From Marinobacter persicus (GTDB lineage Bacteria > Pseudomonadota > Gammaproteobacteria > Pseudomonadales > Oleiphilaceae), in assembly GCF_002934325.1 (NCBI RefSeq), contig NZ_PTIV01000020.1, positions 1-64,000 of the forward strand: a DNA stretch of 64,000 bases, read 5' to 3'. Below, one piece after another: positions 61,808-64,000 of the stretch. Under the pieces are notes generated by a model. The model had not been told where the DNA came from, did no database searches, and was given only the letters and a program-made list of their open reading frames with translations. The stretch's first letter is position 1, and the number at the start of each line of letters is the position of its first letter. The translations under genes and the position numbers were made by a program.

Positions 61808-63970
61808 ATGCCGCTCCAGACCCAGGATCACGATAGGCATCCCGTTTCCGCATCATGGGATACACTGCCAAAACTACTCAGGACGCCCAGACTGGACGGT
61901 AACGACCCGGAAGCCAAGCGTCGGGAAATCGCACAATACTTCACCAACACCTTCGACGTTTACACCCGGCTTTTCGACTGTCTTGCAGACGACCAGGGCT
62001 ACTTCCAGAAATCCATCCCACTGCGTCACCCGCTGATTTTCTACCTGGGCCATACGGCAACATTTTTCATCAACAAGCTGGTACTCGCCAAGCTGTTGCC
62101 CGAGCGCATCGATCCGAAGATGGAATCTACGTTTGCCGTTGGCGTGGACGAAATGAGCTGGGATGACCTGAACGAAGATCACTACGAATGGCCCAGCGTG
62201 GCTGAGGTCATGGACTACCGGGCCAAAGTGCGAGCCAAGGTGCTGGAGCTGATCGAATCACTGCCATTGAATCTGCCCATCGACTGGGACAGCCCCTGGT
62301 GGCCCATCGTCATGGGTATCGAACACGAGCGTATTCACCTGGAAACATCGTCAGTCCTGATCCGCCAGCACGACCTGGCCCGGGTCCGGCAGCAACCGGC
62401 CTGGGCGCCGATTCGCGAGACCGGTGAAGCACCGGAAAACACATTAATCAAAGTCCCGGGCGGCACGGTGCGTATCGGCAAGCCCTATGACGATACGTAT
62501 TACGGCTGGGACAACGAGTACGGCGACCATGAGGAACAGGTGGAAGCCTTCAAGGCCAGCGAGTATCTGGTCAGCAATCAGGAATTCCTGGCCTTTGTGG
62601 AAAACGGTGGTTATCAGGACAAACAGTACTGGAGCGACGAAGGCTGGGGTTGGCGTTCCTTTGCCGAAGCCACGCATCCAACCTTCTGGTGCTGGCGCAA
62701 CGATGGCTGGCACCTGCGGCTGATGACCGAAGAAGTCACCATGCCCTGGGACTGGCCGGTGGAGGTGAACTACCACGAGGCCAAAGCCTTCTGTGCCTGG
62801 AAACAGGAGCAGACCGGCAAATCCATCCGCCTGCCCACCGAGGACGAATGGTATCGCTTGTGCGAAGAAGCCGGCGTGCAAGAACTGGATGAGAACCCGG
62901 CCAACGCCAATCTGCACCTGGACCACGGCGCGTCTTCCTGTCCGGTCACCCGCTTTCGTCATGGCCAGTGGTGCGATGTGGTGGGCAACGTCTGGCAATG
63001 GACAGAAACCCCAACCTACCCGTTCGACAACTTCAAGGTGCACCCGCTGTATGACGACTTCACCACGCCCACGTTTGATGGCGAGCACCAGTTGATCAAG
63101 GGCGGATCCTGGATTTCCTGCGGCAACGAAACCCGCCTGGCTTCGCGCTATGCCTTCCGGCCGCACTTTTTCCAGCACGCCGGCTTCCGCTATGTCGAAT
63201 CCGAGGCCGAAGCGCCAAAACCCAATGCCTATTACGAAAGCGACCGCTTACTGACGGAGTACGCCGAGTTCCATTTTGGAGACAACTGGTACGGCGTGGA
63301 TAACTTCCCGAAAGCTCTTGCGGATTTGTCCCTGGAAGCCATGAAGGGCAAGCCTACCGGCAAGGCACTGGATTTGGGCAGCGCCTGCGGGCGCGCAAGC
63401 TTCGAGCTGGCGCGGGTGTTTGACCACGTGGATGGCGTGGACTTCTCGGCCAACTTTATTCGCCTGGGGGTGGAAATGGCGGAACAGGGCTCGGTACGTT
63501 ACTCGCTGGCCGAAGAGGGCGAACTGGTGAGCTACCACACCCGCACACTCCAGCAATTGGGATTGGAAGACACTGCGGGCAGGGTCACTTTCCAGCAGGG
63601 CGACGCCTGCAACCTCAAACCCCAGTTGACCGGCTACGACCTGGTACTGGCCGCCAACCTGATTGACCGGCTGTACAAACCGGCACGCTTCCTGGATAGC
63701 ATCCACGAACGCATCAACGATGGCGGCATTCTGGTGATTGCCTCGCCCTACACCTGGCTGGAAGAGCACACGCCAAAAGAAGAGTGGATCGGTGGTTTCA
63801 AGAAAGACGGTGAGAACTACACCACCCTCGATGGCCTGAAGGACCACCTGGGTGCGCACTTCCGCATGGTGGGTGAACCAAGGAAAGTGCCGTTCGTGAT
63901 TCGCGAAACCCAGCACAAGTTCCAGCACACCCTGTCTGAAGTGACCGTCTGGGAGCGTTTGCCAAGCTGA
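61808..63970 (+). CDS. ovoA: 5-histidylcysteine sulfoxide synthase / mercaptohistidine methyltransferase OvoA
   Basis: A protein of about 720 residues that makes the thiol antioxidant ovothiol from histidine and cysteine. The N-terminal DinB-like domain supplies the iron ligands, seen as H82 (YLGHTATFF) and H173/H177 (GIEHERIHLE, an HxxxH motif). The central formylglycine-generating-enzyme-like domain includes VPGGTVRIGKPYDDTYYGWD, RLPTEDEWYRLCEEAG and GSWISCGNETRLASRYAFRP. The C-terminal methyltransferase (about 490-720) has ALDLGSACGRASFELARVFD and completes N-methylation. This three-domain layout separates OvoA from EgtB. ATG 61808 lies eleven bases after AAAGGA; TTG 61802 is an alternative start. 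It stands alone at the right edge. Confidence 0.93.
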   Translation: MPLQTQDHDRHPVSASWDTLPKLLRTPRLDGNDPEAKRREIAQYFTNTFDVYTRLFDCLADDQGYFQKSIPLRHPLIFYLGHTATFFINKLVLAKLLPERIDPKMESTFAVGVDEMSWDDLNEDHYEWPSVAEVMDYRAKVRAKVLELIESLPLNLPIDWDSPWWPIVMGIEHERIHLETSSVLIRQHDLARVRQQPAWAPIRETGEAPENTLIKVPGGTVRIGKPYDDTYYGWDNEYGDHEEQVEAFKASEYLVSNQEFLAFVENGGYQDKQYWSDEGWGWRSFAEATHPTFWCWRNDGWHLRLMTEEVTMPWDWPVEVNYHEAKAFCAWKQEQTGKSIRLPTEDEWYRLCEEAGVQELDENPANANLHLDHGASSCPVTRFRHGQWCDVVGNVWQWTETPTYPFDNFKVHPLYDDFTTPTFDGEHQLIKGGSWISCGNETRLASRYAFRPHFFQHAGFRYVESEAEAPKPNAYYESDRLLTEYAEFHFGDNWYGVDNFPKALADLSLEAMKGKPTGKALDLGSACGRASFELARVFDHVDGVDFSANFIRLGVEMAEQGSVRYSLAEEGELVSYHTRTLQQLGLEDTAGRVTFQQGDACNLKPQLTGYDLVLAANLIDRLYKPARFLDSIHERINDGGILVIASPYTWLEEHTPKEEWIGGFKKDGENYTTLDGLKDHLGAHFRMVGEPRKVPFVIRETQHKFQHTLSEVTVWERLPS

Positions 63971-64000
63971 GAAGCCCAACGCTCCATGGCTCAGGTGCCG

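Overview
The window looks like chromosomal DNA of a moderately GC-rich marine gammaproteobacterium, most likely Marinobacter or a close relative. This is inferred from gene content, gene order (tkt-epd-pgk-fbaA beside a sahR-metK-ahcY-metF methyl-cycle operon) and protein style; no marker gene such as 16S rRNA is present. I see no tRNA, rRNA, CRISPR array, insertion sequence or prophage.

Bases 1-32,000 hold one type VI secretion (T6SS) locus with all thirteen core functions. From a divergent promoter region near 22.3-22.45 kb, a leftward operon encodes the membrane complex and accessories (tssJ, tssK, tssL, tssM, tagF, a second TssM-like protein ending in an OmpA domain, hcp, tssA, a ketosynthase-like protein). 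A rightward operon encodes an NlpE-like lipoprotein, an unrecognised protein, then tssB, tssC, tssE, tssF, tssG and clpV. At the left end is an effector module: a PAAR tip gene, vgrG, a DUF4123 adaptor, a 1,196-residue VasX-like pore-forming effector and a secreted Sel1-repeat protein that is the best immunity candidate. Bases 1-637 look like degraded coding sequence.

Bases 32,000-42,600 are mostly ordinary chromosome: an EamA transporter, glyoxalase I, a flippase-like membrane protein coupled to an unusual fusion of a degenerate metallophosphatase and a GT4 glycosyltransferase, a DUF523/DUF1722 protein, trhO, a membrane-anchored DsbA-like protein, acpH, a small DUF6435 protein and the cbpM/cbpA chaperone pair.

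Bases 42,778-46,494 hold four tightly coupled genes (DUF3348, a MotA/TolQ-like protein with a long coiled coil, a MotB-like OmpA protein, DUF2894). Their composition matches what I recall as type III Zorya, a little-studied ion-driven membrane machine linked to phage defence.

Bases 46,500-64,000 hold a glutathione S-transferase gene with no ordinary start codon, the central-carbon cluster fbaA-pgk-epd-tkt, the methyl cycle under an ArsR-type regulator with a perfect palindromic operator, a polar amino-acid ABC transporter, a MscS-type channel and ovoA for ovothiol synthesis.

The most striking non-coding signal is a family of five large intergenic foldback elements (37.1, 39.5, 48.4, 55.3 and 55.5 kb). 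They share an inner core, but each has its own outer arms, which are perfectly or nearly perfectly self-complementary within the copy. All lie between co-directional genes in the chromosomal half and none in the T6SS half.
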